From: Mycobacterium sp. 852002-51057_SCH5723018
GTDB taxonomy: Bacteria; Actinomycetota; Actinomycetes; Mycobacteriales; Mycobacteriaceae
DNA: 64,000 nt
Direction: 5' to 3'
NCBI RefSeq assembly: GCF_001667035.1
Contig: NZ_LZIR01000070.1
Coordinates: forward strand, 248,001-312,000
This document shows positions 28,915-38,087 of this stretch, piece by piece. The notes beneath the pieces are model-generated. The model did not search any database and had not been told where the DNA came from. It saw only the letters and a list, made by a program, of their open reading frames with translations. Made by a program: the position numbers and the translations under genes. Positions within the stretch are counted from its first letter, which is position 1. Each line of letters opens with the position of its first letter.

Positions 28915-29649
28915 TTAACCCTGGGGGTGCGGCCAGCGCAAATACGCGGCGCCGGATGGTCCCTCCGCGCTCTGGCGACGCCATCCTCGCTTGGGCTCGG
29001 CTTCCTCGGCGCCGTATCGATCGACCCGCGGCTGGGTCAGCGCGCCCGAGGGCACCTCGGCCGACGGCTCCATCCCCGGCGTGTACGTCGGCTCGGCGTA
29101 AGCCGGCTTGGCGTAAGCGGGGTCTGCGGCCCGCGCGGCACGTGCCTCTGCCACCCGCGTCAGTGCCTCGACATCACTCGCCGACCGCACCGCCAGGCGC
29201 GCCACGGCGGCGGCGCCCAGGAAGACGATCAGGGCACCCAGACCGGAGAAGTAGGAAACCTCGAGCACGGCCCGTTTGCGGTCGGTCGCGGCAATCGGAT
29301 CGCCGGCGGAACCGATGCCCAACATCGGGGCGACCTCACCGCCGATCACGAACCATACGCCGGCGAGCACTGCCAGCCACGCGCCTATCATCGCGGTGAT
29401 CCGATTTCCCGAGAAGATCAGCAGCAGGCCGGCCAGCACGGTGGCGCCTCCAGGGAGCACCTCGAGCCAGCCCCGGGCGGTGCTCCACACCCAGTCCTGG
29501 TCCGGCGTGTAGGCGAAATTGAAGTGAGGACCGACGAACGGTATCAATGCACCCCAAGCACCCAGAATGACCAGGATCAATCCGCTGAGCGCGCCGCGCG
29601 AGCGCGGCATCCACAACGCGCTAGGTCGGCCGTTTTCTGCGTCTCTCAT
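28915..29649 (-). CDS. Four-helix membrane protein, paralogue A
   Basis: 244 aa from ATG 29647-29649 with ribosome site GAGGAG five nt upstream. About four transmembrane helices (SGLILVILGAWGALIPF, GGATVLAGLLLIF, a helix ending WLAVLAGVWFVIGG, and SGLGALIVFLGAAAVA) precede a long Pro/Glu-rich cytoplasmic tail. It is clearly paralogous to the gene at 30196-30894; both start after PRxRGALSG and share GWLEVLPG. Function unknown. A SigF-like promoter lies about 40 bp upstream, suggesting stress or stationary-phase expression. It converges on the second reductase gene (3-nt gap). Confidence 0.8.
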   Translation of the reverse strand: MRDAENGRPSALWMPRSRGALSGLILVILGAWGALIPFVGPHFNFAYTPDQDWVWSTARGWLEVLPGGATVLAGLLLIFSGNRITAMIGAWLAVLAGVWFVIGGEVAPMLGIGSAGDPIAATDRKRAVLEVSYFSGLGALIVFLGAAAVARLAVRSASDVEALTRVAEARAARAADPAYAKPAYAEPTYTPGMEPSAEVPSGALTQPRVDRYGAEEAEPKRGWRRQSAEGPSGAAYLRWPHPQG

Positions 29650-29690
29650 CAATTCTCCTCGATAGAAGCCGGACTACTTCAGCCCCGCAG

Positions 29691-29720
29691 GGGTACCCCG
29701 GTCGCGCCGGGATGTAACCC
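29691..29720 (-). promoter_or_regulatory. SigF-like promoter for membrane protein A
   Basis: On the minus strand GTTA (in GGGTTAC), 16 nt and GGGTA match the mycobacterial SigF pattern GTTT-N15-17-GGGTA with one mismatch. It ends about 41 nt before the ATG. Paralogue B has the same arrangement. Confidence 0.5.
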
Positions 29721-29769
29721 GCTCGGATCACCGTGAGTCTCGGAGCCGTGAGCCGCTGAGCCGGCTGCG

Positions 29770-30162
29770 CTACCAACTGAGGCCCAGCGCCATCAGCACG
29801 ATGGCGATCACCGGGAAGGTGCCCTGCGTGAGCGCGGCCCGCGCCTTGCCCGGCGCGGACACCAGCAGCACCACGGCGGCCGCGGCCATCGTTCCGACGC
29901 CGGCGAAAATCAGCGCGGCGCCGATTGCGTTGTGCCCCATAGCGACCGCGGCGATGCCGATGCCGGTGACGATCGCCAGGAACAGGTTGTAGAAGCCCTG
30001 GTTGAGCGCGAGCAGCTTAGTGGTCTCGGCTTCCTCGGCCGTCGTGCCGAACACTTTGCGGGTGCGCGGCGAGGTCCACGTCAACGACTCCATCGTGAAG
30101 ATGTAGACATGCAGCACCGCGGCCAGTGCGGCGAATACCAACCCGGCGGTGATCATCGTCAC
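29770..30162 (-). CDS. DUF1304-like small membrane protein
   Basis: 130 aa from a GTG/ATG start near 30162. Four transmembrane helices; the motif VLHVYIFTMESLTW and the central LLALNQGFYNLFLA are typical of the DUF1304 family, whose function is unknown. It lies between the two paralogous membrane genes, all on the same strand, with short gaps (33 bp from paralogue B). Confidence 0.8.
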   Translation of the reverse strand: MTMITAGLVFAALAAVLHVYIFTMESLTWTSPRTRKVFGTTAEEAETTKLLALNQGFYNLFLAIVTGIGIAAVAMGHNAIGAALIFAGVGTMAAAAVVLLVSAPGKARAALTQGTFPVIAIVLMALGLSW

Positions 30163-30195
30163 AGACGATACCGCCGGGTCGGTTAGCGGTTGCCC

Positions 30196-30894
30196 CTAGA
30201 CGCCGGCGTGGTGGCGGCGGCGGCGGAACAGGCCGCCCCCGAAGCGCCCGCGCTGCTCCGGCTCGGCCGCCAATCGGTCGGTGCGCTCCTGGGACACGTC
30301 GCGTGACTCGTCGTATGTCGCGGGCTCGCCGGCCGGCCCGGCGGCCCCGGCCATCGGCGCCGACCCGGCCGCCACCGGCGCCGGTTCGGTGACGACGACG
30401 TCCCGCGCATGCCGAACCGCCACGCGCGCCAGGGCGGCGCCGCCCAGGAACACGATCAGCGCGCCCAGACCGGTGAAGTAGGTGACCTCCAGCAACGCCC
30501 GCTTCAGGTCCGTCGACGCCGCGGGTTGCCCGACGTCGCCGATTCGCAGCGTCGGCGCGAACGCGCGGCCGACCACGAACCACGCGCCGCCCACCACCGC
30601 AAGCCAGCCGCCGAGCATGGCGGTGGCGCGGTTTCCGGCGACGAGCAGGATCAAGCCGCCCACCGCGGTGACGGCGCCGGGGAGCACCTCCAGCCAGCCC
30701 TTGGCGGTCGTCCAGGTCCATGCCGGGTCGGCCATGTATGCCCACTTGATGTTGGGCCCGAAGAACGGGATCAGCGCACCCCAGGCGCCCAACAGGATCA
30801 GGAGCAACCCGGAAAGTGCGCCGCGGGTGCGTGGCATGTACGGCGCGCGAGCGCGTCCATAGTCGGGGCCATAGTCGGGGTTAGTTTGCCTCAT
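30196..30894 (-). CDS. Four-helix membrane protein, paralogue B
   Basis: 232 aa from ATG 30892-30894 with ribosome site GGAGGAGA. The architecture matches the protein at 28915-29649: PRTRGALSGLLLILLGAWG, GWLEVLPG, GGWLAVVGGAWFVVG, then TGLGALIVFLGGAALAR and a Pro/Arg-rich tail. The N-terminus has YGPDYGRARAPY. Role unknown. SigF-like promoter upstream. The pair evidently arose by duplication around the DUF1304 gene. Confidence 0.8.
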   Translation of the reverse strand: MRQTNPDYGPDYGRARAPYMPRTRGALSGLLLILLGAWGALIPFFGPNIKWAYMADPAWTWTTAKGWLEVLPGAVTAVGGLILLVAGNRATAMLGGWLAVVGGAWFVVGRAFAPTLRIGDVGQPAASTDLKRALLEVTYFTGLGALIVFLGGAALARVAVRHARDVVVTEPAPVAAGSAPMAGAAGPAGEPATYDESRDVSQERTDRLAAEPEQRGRFGGGLFRRRRHHAGV

Positions 30895-30930
30895 GAGAAT
30901 CTCCTCCGACGGTCTTGTGCTGCTGGGCTG

Positions 30931-30958
30931 GATACCCGCGCCGGCGGTGACGTAACCC
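30931..30958 (-). promoter_or_regulatory. SigF-like promoter for membrane protein B
   Basis: On the minus strand GGGTTAC, then GGGTATC: GTTA-N15-GGGTA, close to the SigF consensus. It lies about 36 nt upstream of the ATG at 30894, the same geometry as paralogue A. Confidence 0.5.
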
Positions 30959-30985
30959 ACACCGGTGGGACCGCTGACCAGCCGA

Positions 30986-32047
30986 CTAGTCGAAGAGGCC
31001 CGGTTGCCCGAGCCCGGCCGCGCCGGCCGGCGGGGTCATCCCGAGGTGCGTCCAGGCCTGGGCGGTGGCCACCCGGCCGCGCGGCGTGCGCGCGACCATG
31101 CCGGCGCGGACCAGGAAGGGCTCGCACACCTCCTCGACGGTGGCGGCCTCCTCGCCCACCGCGACGGCCAGCGTCGACACCCCGACCGGACCGCCGCCGA
31201 AGCCGCGGGTCAGCGCCGACAGCACCGCCCGGTCCAGCCGGTCCAGACCCAGCTCGTCGACGTCGTAGACCTCGAGGGCGGCCTTGGCGACGTCGCGGGT
31301 GATCACGCCGTCGGCGCGCACCTCGGCGAAGTCGCGGACCCGGCGCAGCAGCCGGTTGGCGATCCGCGGCGTTCCCCGCGAGCGCCGGGCGATCTCCGCG
31401 CCGGCGTCGGCGCCCAGCTCGATGCCCAGGATCCCGGCGGACCGCGCCAGCACCCGCTCCAGGTCGGCGGGCTCGTAGAAGTCCATGTGCGCGGTGAAGC
31501 CGAACCGGTCGCGCAGCGGGCCGGTCAGCGCGCCGGACCGGGTGGTCGCCCCGACCAGGGTGAAGGGGGCCACCTCCAGCGGAATCGACGTCGCCCCGGG
31601 GCCTTTCCCGACGACGACGTCGACGCGAAAGTCCTCCATCGCCAGGTAGAGCATCTCCTCGGCGGGCCGGGCGATGCGGTGGATCTCGTCGATGAACAGC
31701 ACGTCGTGCTCAACCAGGTTGGACAGCATCGCGGCCAGGTCGCCGGCGCGCTCCAGCGCCGGGCCGGACGTCACCCGCAGCGCGGAGCCGAGCTCGGCGG
31801 CGATGATCATCGCCAGCGACGTCTTGCCCAGCCCCGGCGGCCCGGACAGCAGGATGTGATCGGGGGTGCCACCGCGGTTCTTGGCCCCCTCGATGACCAG
31901 CTGCAGCTGCTCACGCACCCGCGCCTGGCCGATGAACTCCCGCAACGAGCGAGGCCGCAGGCTGACGTCGATGTCGCCCTCGCCGGACACCAGCGCCCCC
32001 GAGACCTCGCGCTCGACGTAGTCGTCGCTGGAGAAGTCCTGGCTCAT
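30986..32047 (-). CDS. ruvB: Holliday junction branch-migration ATPase RuvB
   Basis: 353 aa, normal length. Hexameric AAA+ motor that drives branch migration with RuvA. Walker [10 protein letters not shown], Walker B DEIHR, sensor 1 GATTRSG and arginine finger region LRDRFG are visible; a C-terminal winged helix ends QPGLFD. Last gene of ruvC-ruvA-ruvB, overlapping ruvA by 4 nt. Confidence 0.97.
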   Translation of the reverse strand: MSQDFSSDDYVEREVSGALVSGEGDIDVSLRPRSLREFIGQARVREQLQLVIEGAKNRGGTPDHILLSGPPGLGKTSLAMIIAAELGSALRVTSGPALERAGDLAAMLSNLVEHDVLFIDEIHRIARPAEEMLYLAMEDFRVDVVVGKGPGATSIPLEVAPFTLVGATTRSGALTGPLRDRFGFTAHMDFYEPADLERVLARSAGILGIELGADAGAEIARRSRGTPRIANRLLRRVRDFAEVRADGVITRDVAKAALEVYDVDELGLDRLDRAVLSALTRGFGGGPVGVSTLAVAVGEEAATVEEVCEPFLVRAGMVARTPRGRVATAQAWTHLGMTPPAGAAGLGQPGLFD

Positions 32048-32646
32048 CGGGCCTTCCCCAGCAACGACAGGGCGGCCCGCAGCGCGCCGGACGTCGTCGC
32101 GTCCTCATCCCCGGCCAACACCTTGTCGGTGGCCTCCTCCGCCTGCTTGGCGGCAAAGCCTAGGCCCACCAGGGCCTCCACCACCGGACCCCGCACCGCG
32201 TGGCCATTAAGACCTGCGTGCGCCGGCGCCCCGGCGGGCGCGCCGGCTGGGACCACCTTGTCGCGCAGCTCCAGCACCATCCGCTCGGCGCCGCGCTTGC
32301 CGATGCCCGGCACCCGGGTCAGGGCCGCGACATCGCCGTCGTGCAACGCCTGCCGCAGCGCGGCGGCGTCGTGCACGGCCAGCGTCGCCATCGCCAGCCG
32401 GGGGCCGACGCCCGACACCGACAGCAGCGTCAGGAACAGGTCGCGCGTGTCGGCGTCGGGAAACCCGTACAGCGTCATCGAGTCCTCGCGCACCACCATC
32501 GCGGTGATCAGCCTGGCCTCGCTGCCCTGCCGCAGCGTCGCCAGCGTCGACGGCGTCGCGTTCACCCGGTACCCGACACCCGCCGCCTCGATCACCGCGT
32601 GGTCGAGGGCCACCTCGAGCACCTCCCCGCGTACCGCGGCGATCAT
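32044..32646 (-). CDS. ruvA: Holliday junction-binding protein RuvA
   Basis: 200 aa. N-terminal OB-fold ([12 protein letters not shown]), helix-hairpin-helix motifs ([11 protein letters not shown] and [16 protein letters not shown]) and a C-terminal RuvB-contact domain after an Ala/Pro linker. It tetramerises on four-way junctions. Overlaps ruvC and ruvB by 4 nt each, so the operon is translationally coupled. Confidence 0.96.
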   Translation of the reverse strand: MIAAVRGEVLEVALDHAVIEAAGVGYRVNATPSTLATLRQGSEARLITAMVVREDSMTLYGFPDADTRDLFLTLLSVSGVGPRLAMATLAVHDAAALRQALHDGDVAALTRVPGIGKRGAERMVLELRDKVVPAGAPAGAPAHAGLNGHAVRGPVVEALVGLGFAAKQAEEATDKVLAGDEDATTSGALRAALSLLGKAR

Positions 32647-33221
32647 CGGGCGGCCTTGAGCTTTGCCTGCAGCTTGGCCCGGTAGGCGTGCCGCTGCTGG
32701 GCGGCCATGGCCTCGGCCTTCTTGTTGGCCTCAGCGATCCGGGCGATCATCGGCGCCCGCCAGCAATGGCAGATCGCCAGGGCCAGCGCGTCGGCGGCGT
32801 CGGCAGGCGTCGGTTTGGCTTGCAGCGCAAGGATTCTGGTGACCATCGTGGTGACTTGAGCCTTGTCGGCGGCGCCGTTGCCGGTGACGGCGGCCTTCAC
32901 CTCGCTGGGGGTATGGAAGTGCACGTCGATGCCGCGCTTGGCCGCGGCCAGCGCGACCACGCCGCCCGCCTGCGCCGTGCCCATCACCGTCCTCACATTG
33001 TGCTGGGAGAACACCCGCTCGATGGCGACCACGTCCGGCTGGTGGGTGGACAGCCAATGCTCGACGGCGTCGCTGATGGCCAGCAACCGATGCGGCAGCG
33101 ACACGTCCGACGGCGTGCGCACCACGTCGACGTCCAGCGCCACCACGTTGCGGCCCCGGCCGCTTTCCACCACCGACAGCCCGCATCGGGTCAGGCCGGG
33201 ATCGACGCCCATCACGCGCAT
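32643..33221 (-). CDS. ruvC: Holliday junction resolvase RuvC
   Basis: 192 aa. The acidic catalytic residues of the RNase H fold are seen in [18 protein letters not shown] and the C-terminal [12 protein letters not shown]. It cleaves four-way junctions processed by RuvAB. First gene of the operon, preceded by a LexA box. Confidence 0.96.
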   Translation of the reverse strand: MRVMGVDPGLTRCGLSVVESGRGRNVVALDVDVVRTPSDVSLPHRLLAISDAVEHWLSTHQPDVVAIERVFSQHNVRTVMGTAQAGGVVALAAAKRGIDVHFHTPSEVKAAVTGNGAADKAQVTTMVTRILALQAKPTPADAADALALAICHCWRAPMIARIAEANKKAEAMAAQQRHAYRAKLQAKLKAAR

Positions 33222-33235
33222 TACCGCTCCTTAGT

Positions 33236-33251
33236 ACGAACAGCTGTTCGA
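33236..33251. promoter_or_regulatory. LexA/SOS box upstream of ruvCAB
   Basis: ACGAACAGCTGTTCGA contains the 14-bp palindrome CGAACAGCTGTTCG, an excellent LexA site, 15 bp upstream of the ruvC start at 33221. DNA-damage induction of ruvC is known in M. tuberculosis. Confidence 0.85.
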
Positions 33252-33396
33252 GAGCGTAACCGCCGCGGCCGACGGGACGCGGCAGGACACGCGGCTGGCC
33301 GGGTGGCCCGCGTGCGCGTTAGGGCGCCCGCCTCGTCGAAAGCTGTTAACTTAATGCCCACGTTCGCTCGGGCACTGCGGCAACGGAAGGGTTCGC

Positions 33397-34008
33397 GTGG
33401 GAACACTGCTGTTCGTGCTCGCGGCGGTGCTCTTCATTGGCTCCATCGTGGTGCTGGTCATCGCTTTGCGGCGGCCCAAAAAGGGCGAGCAGCCGCGCGG
33501 GCGGCAGGACCCCCTCTCGTTCAACGCGATGCCGCAGTTCGGACCCCGTCAGCTCGGCCCCGGCGCCATCGTCAGCTACGGCGGCGTGGACTACGTGGTG
33601 CGCGGATCGGTGACGTTCCGCGAGGGCCCGTTCGTGTGGTGGGAACACCTGCTGGAGGGCGGCGACCAGCCGCTGTGGTTGAGCGTCGAAGAGGACGACG
33701 GCCGCCTCGAGCTGGCCATGTGGGTCGCCCGCAAGGACCTCACGCTGCAGCCCGGCGACCAGTACGTGGTCGACGGCGTTTCGTTCCACGAGGCCGAACG
33801 CGGGCGCGCCTCCTACACCACAGAAGGCACCACCGGCCTGCCGGCGGGCGGCGAGATGGAATTCCTGGACTGCACCAACGCCGACGAGGGCGCGCTGCTG
33901 TCCTTCGAGCGCTGGGCCCCGGACACGCCCTGGGAGATATCGACGGGCAAGTCCGTGCTGCCCGGCGAGCTCACCATCTATCCAGCGCCACCGCCGTCGG
34001 CGCCCTAG
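33397..34008 (+). CDS. DUF4178 membrane-anchored protein (Rv2597-like)
   Basis: 203 aa from GTG 33397. One N-terminal transmembrane helix (TLLFVLAAVLFIGSIVVLVIAL), then a soluble DUF4178-like domain with GPGAIVSYGGVDYVVRGS and WWEHLLEGG. Function unknown. It begins a co-directional five-gene cluster (Rv2597-Rv2601 equivalents) ending in the SpeE-like protein; such DUF4178/DUF350/SpeE groupings are recurrent. Confidence 0.82.
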   Translation: MGTLLFVLAAVLFIGSIVVLVIALRRPKKGEQPRGRQDPLSFNAMPQFGPRQLGPGAIVSYGGVDYVVRGSVTFREGPFVWWEHLLEGGDQPLWLSVEEDDGRLELAMWVARKDLTLQPGDQYVVDGVSFHEAERGRASYTTEGTTGLPAGGEMEFLDCTNADEGALLSFERWAPDTPWEISTGKSVLPGELTIYPAPPPSAP

Positions 34009-34018
34009 GTTCGCGCCG

Positions 34019-34531
34019 GTGCCGCTTCATCACCTCGCCGTGACCCCGGCGGACGTATCCGGCGAAAGGCTGCGGCTCGCGCTCAACGCGCCCGCGCCGC
34101 CGCCACTGGCCAGTTGGTTACTGCGGCACCCGCGCGGCGGTGCGCTGCGGCTCGGGGTGCTCGGCGCCTCGCACGTGGTCGCGGTCGAGCACCCGAACGT
34201 CCGGTTCTCCGAGCAGGTGTCGTGCGCCGCCCGCAACCTCGGGCGTGACCTGCCGGAGCGCACCGACGCGCCCGGGTACCGCCTCGAATCGCGCACCGAA
34301 GCCCGCGACGAGGCCAGCTTCCGCCGGCTGGCGCGCGAGCTGCGCGACCGGTGCGCCGGCGAACCGGGCTGGCTCGGCGGGACGTTTCCCGGCGACGACG
34401 CCGCGCTGACCGCGCTGGCCGCCGAACCCGACGGCCCCGGCTGGCGGTGGCAGACCTGGCACCTATACCCGCGCGGCCCGTCAGGGTCGGGCGGCACGGT
34501 GGTGCACACGTCGAGCCGGTGGCGCCCATGA
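34019..34531 (+). CDS. DUF2617 protein (Rv2598-like)
   Basis: 170 aa from GTG 34019, 10 nt after the previous gene. Conserved features include HHLAVTPADVSGE and the ending GWRWQTWHLYPRG. No signal or membrane segment. Function unknown; position matches Rv2598. Its stop overlaps the next start (ATGA). Confidence 0.8.
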   Translation: MPLHHLAVTPADVSGERLRLALNAPAPPPLASWLLRHPRGGALRLGVLGASHVVAVEHPNVRFSEQVSCAARNLGRDLPERTDAPGYRLESRTEARDEASFRRLARELRDRCAGEPGWLGGTFPGDDAALTALAAEPDGPGWRWQTWHLYPRGPSGSGGTVVHTSSRWRP

Positions 34532-34959
34532 GCCGCAACCGCCTGTTTCTGGTGTCGGGCGCGCTGGCCGTCGGCGCCGTCGTGTCCCTGATCTTCGGAA
34601 TCACGTTGCAGAACAAGAACATTGCGTCCTACATCGCCGGCCACTATCGGGAGTACTCCCGCGACGCGAACGGAACCCGCTACGCCTGCACCGGATCTCC
34701 GGCACAGGTGGCCGACACGCTCGCCGACTATCAGCCCCCCGAGGCGCGCGCCGCCAACGGCAACAGCCAATACCTGCGCTATCCCAACAACATCGTGGTC
34801 GTCGGGCCAGACGGCAGTTATCCGTGCAGCGTCCGCGTCGAAGGCCTGGGCGGCGGATACAGCCACGGCGCGTTCATCTTCCTCGGTCCCGGGTTCAGCC
34901 CCGGATCACCGTCGGGCGGCGCCGGAGGTAGCCCCGGCGGACCGGGTGGAACCAAATAA
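34528..34959 (+). CDS. DUF4247 membrane/secreted protein (Rv2599-like)
   Basis: 143 aa from ATG 34528, overlapping the preceding stop by 4 nt. An N-terminal hydrophobic helix ([18 protein letters not shown]) anchors or exports it. The body has [18 protein letters not shown] and [19 protein letters not shown], with two cysteines that could pair outside the cytoplasm, then a Gly/Ser/Pro-rich tail. Function unknown. Confidence 0.82.
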   Translation: MSRNRLFLVSGALAVGAVVSLIFGITLQNKNIASYIAGHYREYSRDANGTRYACTGSPAQVADTLADYQPPEARAANGNSQYLRYPNNIVVVGPDGSYPCSVRVEGLGGGYSHGAFIFLGPGFSPGSPSGGAGGSPGGPGGTK

Positions 34960-34982
34960 CGGTGAACACGAAGGAGACAACC

Positions 34983-35438
34983 ATGTACCTCGCCGTCGAG
35001 ATCGGAAACGTCGACGTCAATCCCGTCCTCAGGGGCGCGGTCGCGACGATCCTGTACTTCGGGGTCGGCATGGCCGTGCTTCTCATCGGGTTCTACATGG
35101 TCGACTGGCTGACCCCGGGCAAGCTGCGCCAGCTGGTGTTCATCGATCGCCGCCCCAACGCCGTCGTCGTTGCGGGCGCCATGTATGTCGCGCTGACCAC
35201 CGTCATCATCAGCGCCATCGCCAACAGCTACAGCCAGCTCGGGCAGGGGCTGCTCGGGGTGGCGGTGTACGGGTTGATCGGCGTGATCCTGCTGGCAATA
35301 GCGCTGCTGGCGATGCACCTGCTGATACCGGGCAGTTTCCACGAGCACGTCGACGAGCCGGAGCTGCACCCGGGATCGTTCGCGGTGGCGCTGATACTGC
35401 TCGCCGTCGGAGGGGTTACCGCCGCCGCGGTGTCATGA
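34983..35438 (+). CDS. DUF350 membrane protein (Rv2600-like)
   Basis: 151 aa from ATG 34983, which has a strong AAGGAG site at 34971; an upstream GTG at 34962 is less likely. Four transmembrane helices in two similar halves ([24 protein letters not shown] and [23 protein letters not shown]), the DUF350 duplication. Function unknown, usually linked to SpeE-like proteins. Overlaps the next start by 4 nt. Confidence 0.87.
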   Translation: MYLAVEIGNVDVNPVLRGAVATILYFGVGMAVLLIGFYMVDWLTPGKLRQLVFIDRRPNAVVVAGAMYVALTTVIISAIANSYSQLGQGLLGVAVYGLIGVILLAIALLAMHLLIPGSFHEHVDEPELHPGSFAVALILLAVGGVTAAAVS

Positions 35439-37009
35439 CGTCGGTCGATCTGCCGGCGCCGCGGACAGTCCGGCCCACGGAGCCTTCGGCGCGGTGGCGC
35501 GCCGTGCTGCTGGCCGCCGTGGCGGCGTGCGCGGCCTGCGGCATCGTCTACGAGCTCGCGCTGCTGACGCTGTCGGCCAGCCTCAACGGCGGCGGGATTG
35601 TCGCCACCTCGCTGATCGTCGCGGGCTACATCGCCGCGCTGGGCGCCGGTGCGCTGCTGGCCAAGCCGCTGCTGGCGCACGCGGCGATCGCCTTCATCGC
35701 CATCGAGGCGCTGCTGGGCATCGTCGGCGGCCTGTCGGCGGCGGCGCTGTATGTGGTGTTCGCCTTCGTCGACGGGTCGACGTGGGTGCTGGCGGTGAGC
35801 ACGGCGCTGATCGGCGGCCTGGTCGGTGCCGAGGTGCCGCTGTTGATGACGCTGCTGCAACGGGGTCGGATGTCGGGTGCCGCCGACGCCGGCCGCACGC
35901 TGGCCAACCTCAACGCCGCCGATTACCTCGGCGCGCTGCTGGGCGGGCTGGTCTGGCCCTTCCTGCTGCTGCCGCAGCTGGGCATGATCCGCGGCGCCGC
36001 GGCCACCGGCATGATCAACCTGGCCGCCGCGGCCGTCGTGGCGCTCTTTTTGCTGCGCCGCGTCGTTTCCACCCGGCAGCTGGTGACCGCGCTGTGCGCG
36101 CTGGCCGCCGCGTTCGCGCTGCTCGCCACCCTGCTGGTGCGGTCGGCCGACATCGAAACCACAAGCAGGCAAAGGCTTTACGCCGACCCGATCATCGCCT
36201 ACCGGCACACGCCCTATCAGGAGATCGTGGTGACCCGCCGCGGCAACGACACCCGCCTCTACCTCGATGGCGGCCTGCAGTTCTCCACCCGCGACGAATA
36301 CCGCTACACCGAAAGCCTGGTCTACCCCGCGCTGGGTGCGGGGGCGCGCTCGGTGCTGGTGCTCGGCGGCGGCGACGGCCTGGCCGCCCGCGAGCTGCTG
36401 CGCCAGCCCGGCATCGGGCGGATCGTGCAGGTCGAGCTGGACCCCGCGGTGATCGAGCTGGCGCGTACCACGCTGCGCGACGCCAACGCCGGCGCGCTGG
36501 ACAACCCGCGGGTCAATGTGGTGGTCGACGACGCGCTGGCGTGGCTGCGCGGCCACTCTGGCGGTCCGGGGCTTTTCGATGCCGTCATCGTCGACCTGCC
36601 CGACCCCGATACACCCGTGCTGGGCCGGCTGTATTCCATCGAGTTCTACGCGCTCGTCGGCCACGCGCTGGCCCCCGGTGGTCTCCTGGTGGTGCAGGCG
36701 GGCAGCCCGTTTTCCACCCCGACGGCATTCTGGCGCACGGTGTCGACGATCCGGGCCGCCGGCTACGCGGTCACGCCCTATCACGTGCACGTGCCCACCT
36801 TCGGCGACTGGGGTTTCGCGCTGGCCCGCGGCGGGGACGGCCCGCCGACGCCGAAGGTGCCGCCCGACGCGCCGCCGCTGCGCTTCCTCAACCAGCGGGT
36901 GCTGGACGCCGCCACCGTGTTCGCCGGGGACATCGGGCCGCGGGCCCTCGAGCCGTCGACGCTGGACAATCCGCGCGTCGTCGACGACATGCGGCACGGT
37001 TACGAGTAG
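35435..37009 (+). CDS. speE: Membrane-anchored spermidine synthase-like protein (Rv2601-like)
   Basis: 524 aa from ATG 35435. The N-terminal ~225 residues form about seven transmembrane helices. The C-terminal half is a Rossmann aminopropyltransferase-like domain: [51 protein letters not shown]. This is the SpeE fold with its GGGDG S-adenosyl group site. Whether polyamine is the real acceptor is uncertain for the membrane-fused class. Last gene of the cluster; the stop overlaps the convergent methyltransferase gene by 10 nt. Confidence 0.87.
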   Translation: MTSVDLPAPRTVRPTEPSARWRAVLLAAVAACAACGIVYELALLTLSASLNGGGIVATSLIVAGYIAALGAGALLAKPLLAHAAIAFIAIEALLGIVGGLSAAALYVVFAFVDGSTWVLAVSTALIGGLVGAEVPLLMTLLQRGRMSGAADAGRTLANLNAADYLGALLGGLVWPFLLLPQLGMIRGAAATGMINLAAAAVVALFLLRRVVSTRQLVTALCALAAAFALLATLLVRSADIETTSRQRLYADPIIAYRHTPYQEIVVTRRGNDTRLYLDGGLQFSTRDEYRYTESLVYPALGAGARSVLVLGGGDGLAARELLRQPGIGRIVQVELDPAVIELARTTLRDANAGALDNPRVNVVVDDALAWLRGHSGGPGLFDAVIVDLPDPDTPVLGRLYSIEFYALVGHALAPGGLLVVQAGSPFSTPTAFWRTVSTIRAAGYAVTPYHVHVPTFGDWGFALARGGDGPPTPKVPPDAPPLRFLNQRVLDAATVFAGDIGPRALEPSTLDNPRVVDDMRHGYE

Positions 37010-37617
37010 CCGGCTTGGTTGGCCCGCACCACCCACACGGCGCGCCGGCCGTCCGGGCGCTGGTCAATGCTCACGGCGTCGAAGCCCGCTGAGCGGCACT
37101 GCGCCGCGAAGGACTCGGCCTGCGGTTCGGTCCAACCGTGGCTCGCCAGCCCCGTGGCCCCGGGCTGCACCCGGCGCTCCATGACCAGCAGCCGTCCCGA
37201 CGGGGCCAGCACACGGCGTAGCTCGGCCAGCCCGGCCGGGACATCCTTCCAGTGGTGCACCGTCCTCAGCGACCACACGACGGTCGCCCAACCGTCCGAG
37301 ACCGGCAGCGCTTCGGCGCCGCCCTGCGACCAGCTGACGTTTGCATCACGCGTTGCGGCGCGGGCGAGGCGCAGCATCATCGGAGCCGGATCCACACCGA
37401 CGGCCCGCGCGCCGCGCCGAGCGGCGGCCCGCACCGCATTGCCTGGGCCACAACCGATGTCGACGACGCGGTCGGCGTCCGTCACCGAGACCAGGTCGAC
37501 GGCGAGGGCCGCGTAACGCCGCCCCATCACGAGCATGGCGAGGGCGGTCAGCAGACCGAACGGGCCGGAAAAACCCGCGTGGTCGGCGTGATGGTTGACG
37601 ATGGGCGAATCGGTCAT
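37000..37617 (-). CDS. Class I SAM-dependent methyltransferase
   Basis: 205 aa from ATG 37615-37617. Motif I is VVDIGCGPGNAVR, followed by AVGVDPAPMM and the post-motif VVWSLRTVHHWKDV, typical of UbiE-like small-molecule methyltransferases. Substrate unknown. It is divergent from a MerR regulator 47 bp away and an inverted repeat lies in the gap, so this is the probable regulated target. Confidence 0.82.
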   Translation of the reverse strand: MTDSPIVNHHADHAGFSGPFGLLTALAMLVMGRRYAALAVDLVSVTDADRVVDIGCGPGNAVRAAARRGARAVGVDPAPMMLRLARAATRDANVSWSQGGAEALPVSDGWATVVWSLRTVHHWKDVPAGLAELRRVLAPSGRLLVMERRVQPGATGLASHGWTEPQAESFAAQCRSAGFDAVSIDQRPDGRRAVWVVRANQAGYS

Positions 37618-37634
37618 CGCTTTATACCTTGCAG

Positions 37635-37652
37635 CCTCAAGCTGGGTTGAAG
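37635..37652. promoter_or_regulatory. MerR-type operator between methyltransferase and merR
   Basis: CCTCAA (37635-37640) and TTGAAG (37647-37652) form a near-perfect inverted repeat in the 47-bp divergent gap. MerR proteins bind such sites in elongated promoter spacers. TTATACC lies at 37622-37628. Confidence 0.45.
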
Positions 37653-37664
37653 TCAAATGGCGGC

Positions 37665-38087
37665 ATGACGCTGATCCCGATCGGGCAGGCGGCGGCCCAA
37701 CTTGGGCTGAGCACCTCGGCGCTGCGGTACTACGACGAGCGCGGGTTGGTGTCGCCGGTGCGGCGGCGCGGCCGGCGCATGTACGGACCGGACGAGCTGC
37801 GCCGGCTGGCCTTCATCAAGATCGCCCAACACTTGGGCTTACCGCTGCAGACCGCCGCCGCCGTGCTCGACAACCCCGCGCGGACATGGCGCCCGATTGT
37901 GGCGGAGCAGATCGCCGCGTTGGGCCGCGTCATCGAGCAGGCGCAGCAAGCCCAGTCGTTTCTGACGCACGCGCTGCGGTGCCCCGCCGATCACCCGGCA
38001 CGGCAGTGCCCCAACATGACTGCGGCACTCGACAGTCTCATCGGTGGAACGACGATCGACGAGTTGGCCGCTCACTCCTCGATCTGA
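37665..38087 (+). CDS. MerR-family transcriptional regulator with C-x3-H-x4-C loop
   Basis: 140 aa from ATG 37665. The winged-helix domain starts [25 protein letters not shown], standard for MerR. A coiled dimerisation helix follows, then a loop with C106-x3-H110-x4-C115 ([10 protein letters not shown]). That spacing is the same as the metal loop I recall in ZntR, though the extra cysteine from the dimerisation helix is not seen. Two cysteines rather than four argue against a SoxR [2Fe-2S] cluster. The 3' end overlaps yebC by 16 nt, tail to tail. Confidence 0.82.
   Translation: MTLIPIGQAAAQLGLSTSALRYYDERGLVSPVRRRGRRMYGPDELRRLAFIKIAQHLGLPLQTAAAVLDNPARTWRPIVAEQIAALGRVIEQAQQAQSFLTHALRCPADHPARQCPNMTAALDSLIGGTTIDELAAHSSI

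Noticed and set aside
37665..38087. SoxR
   Set aside because: Only two cysteines with C-x8-C spacing; the four-cysteine [2Fe-2S] motif of SoxR is absent.
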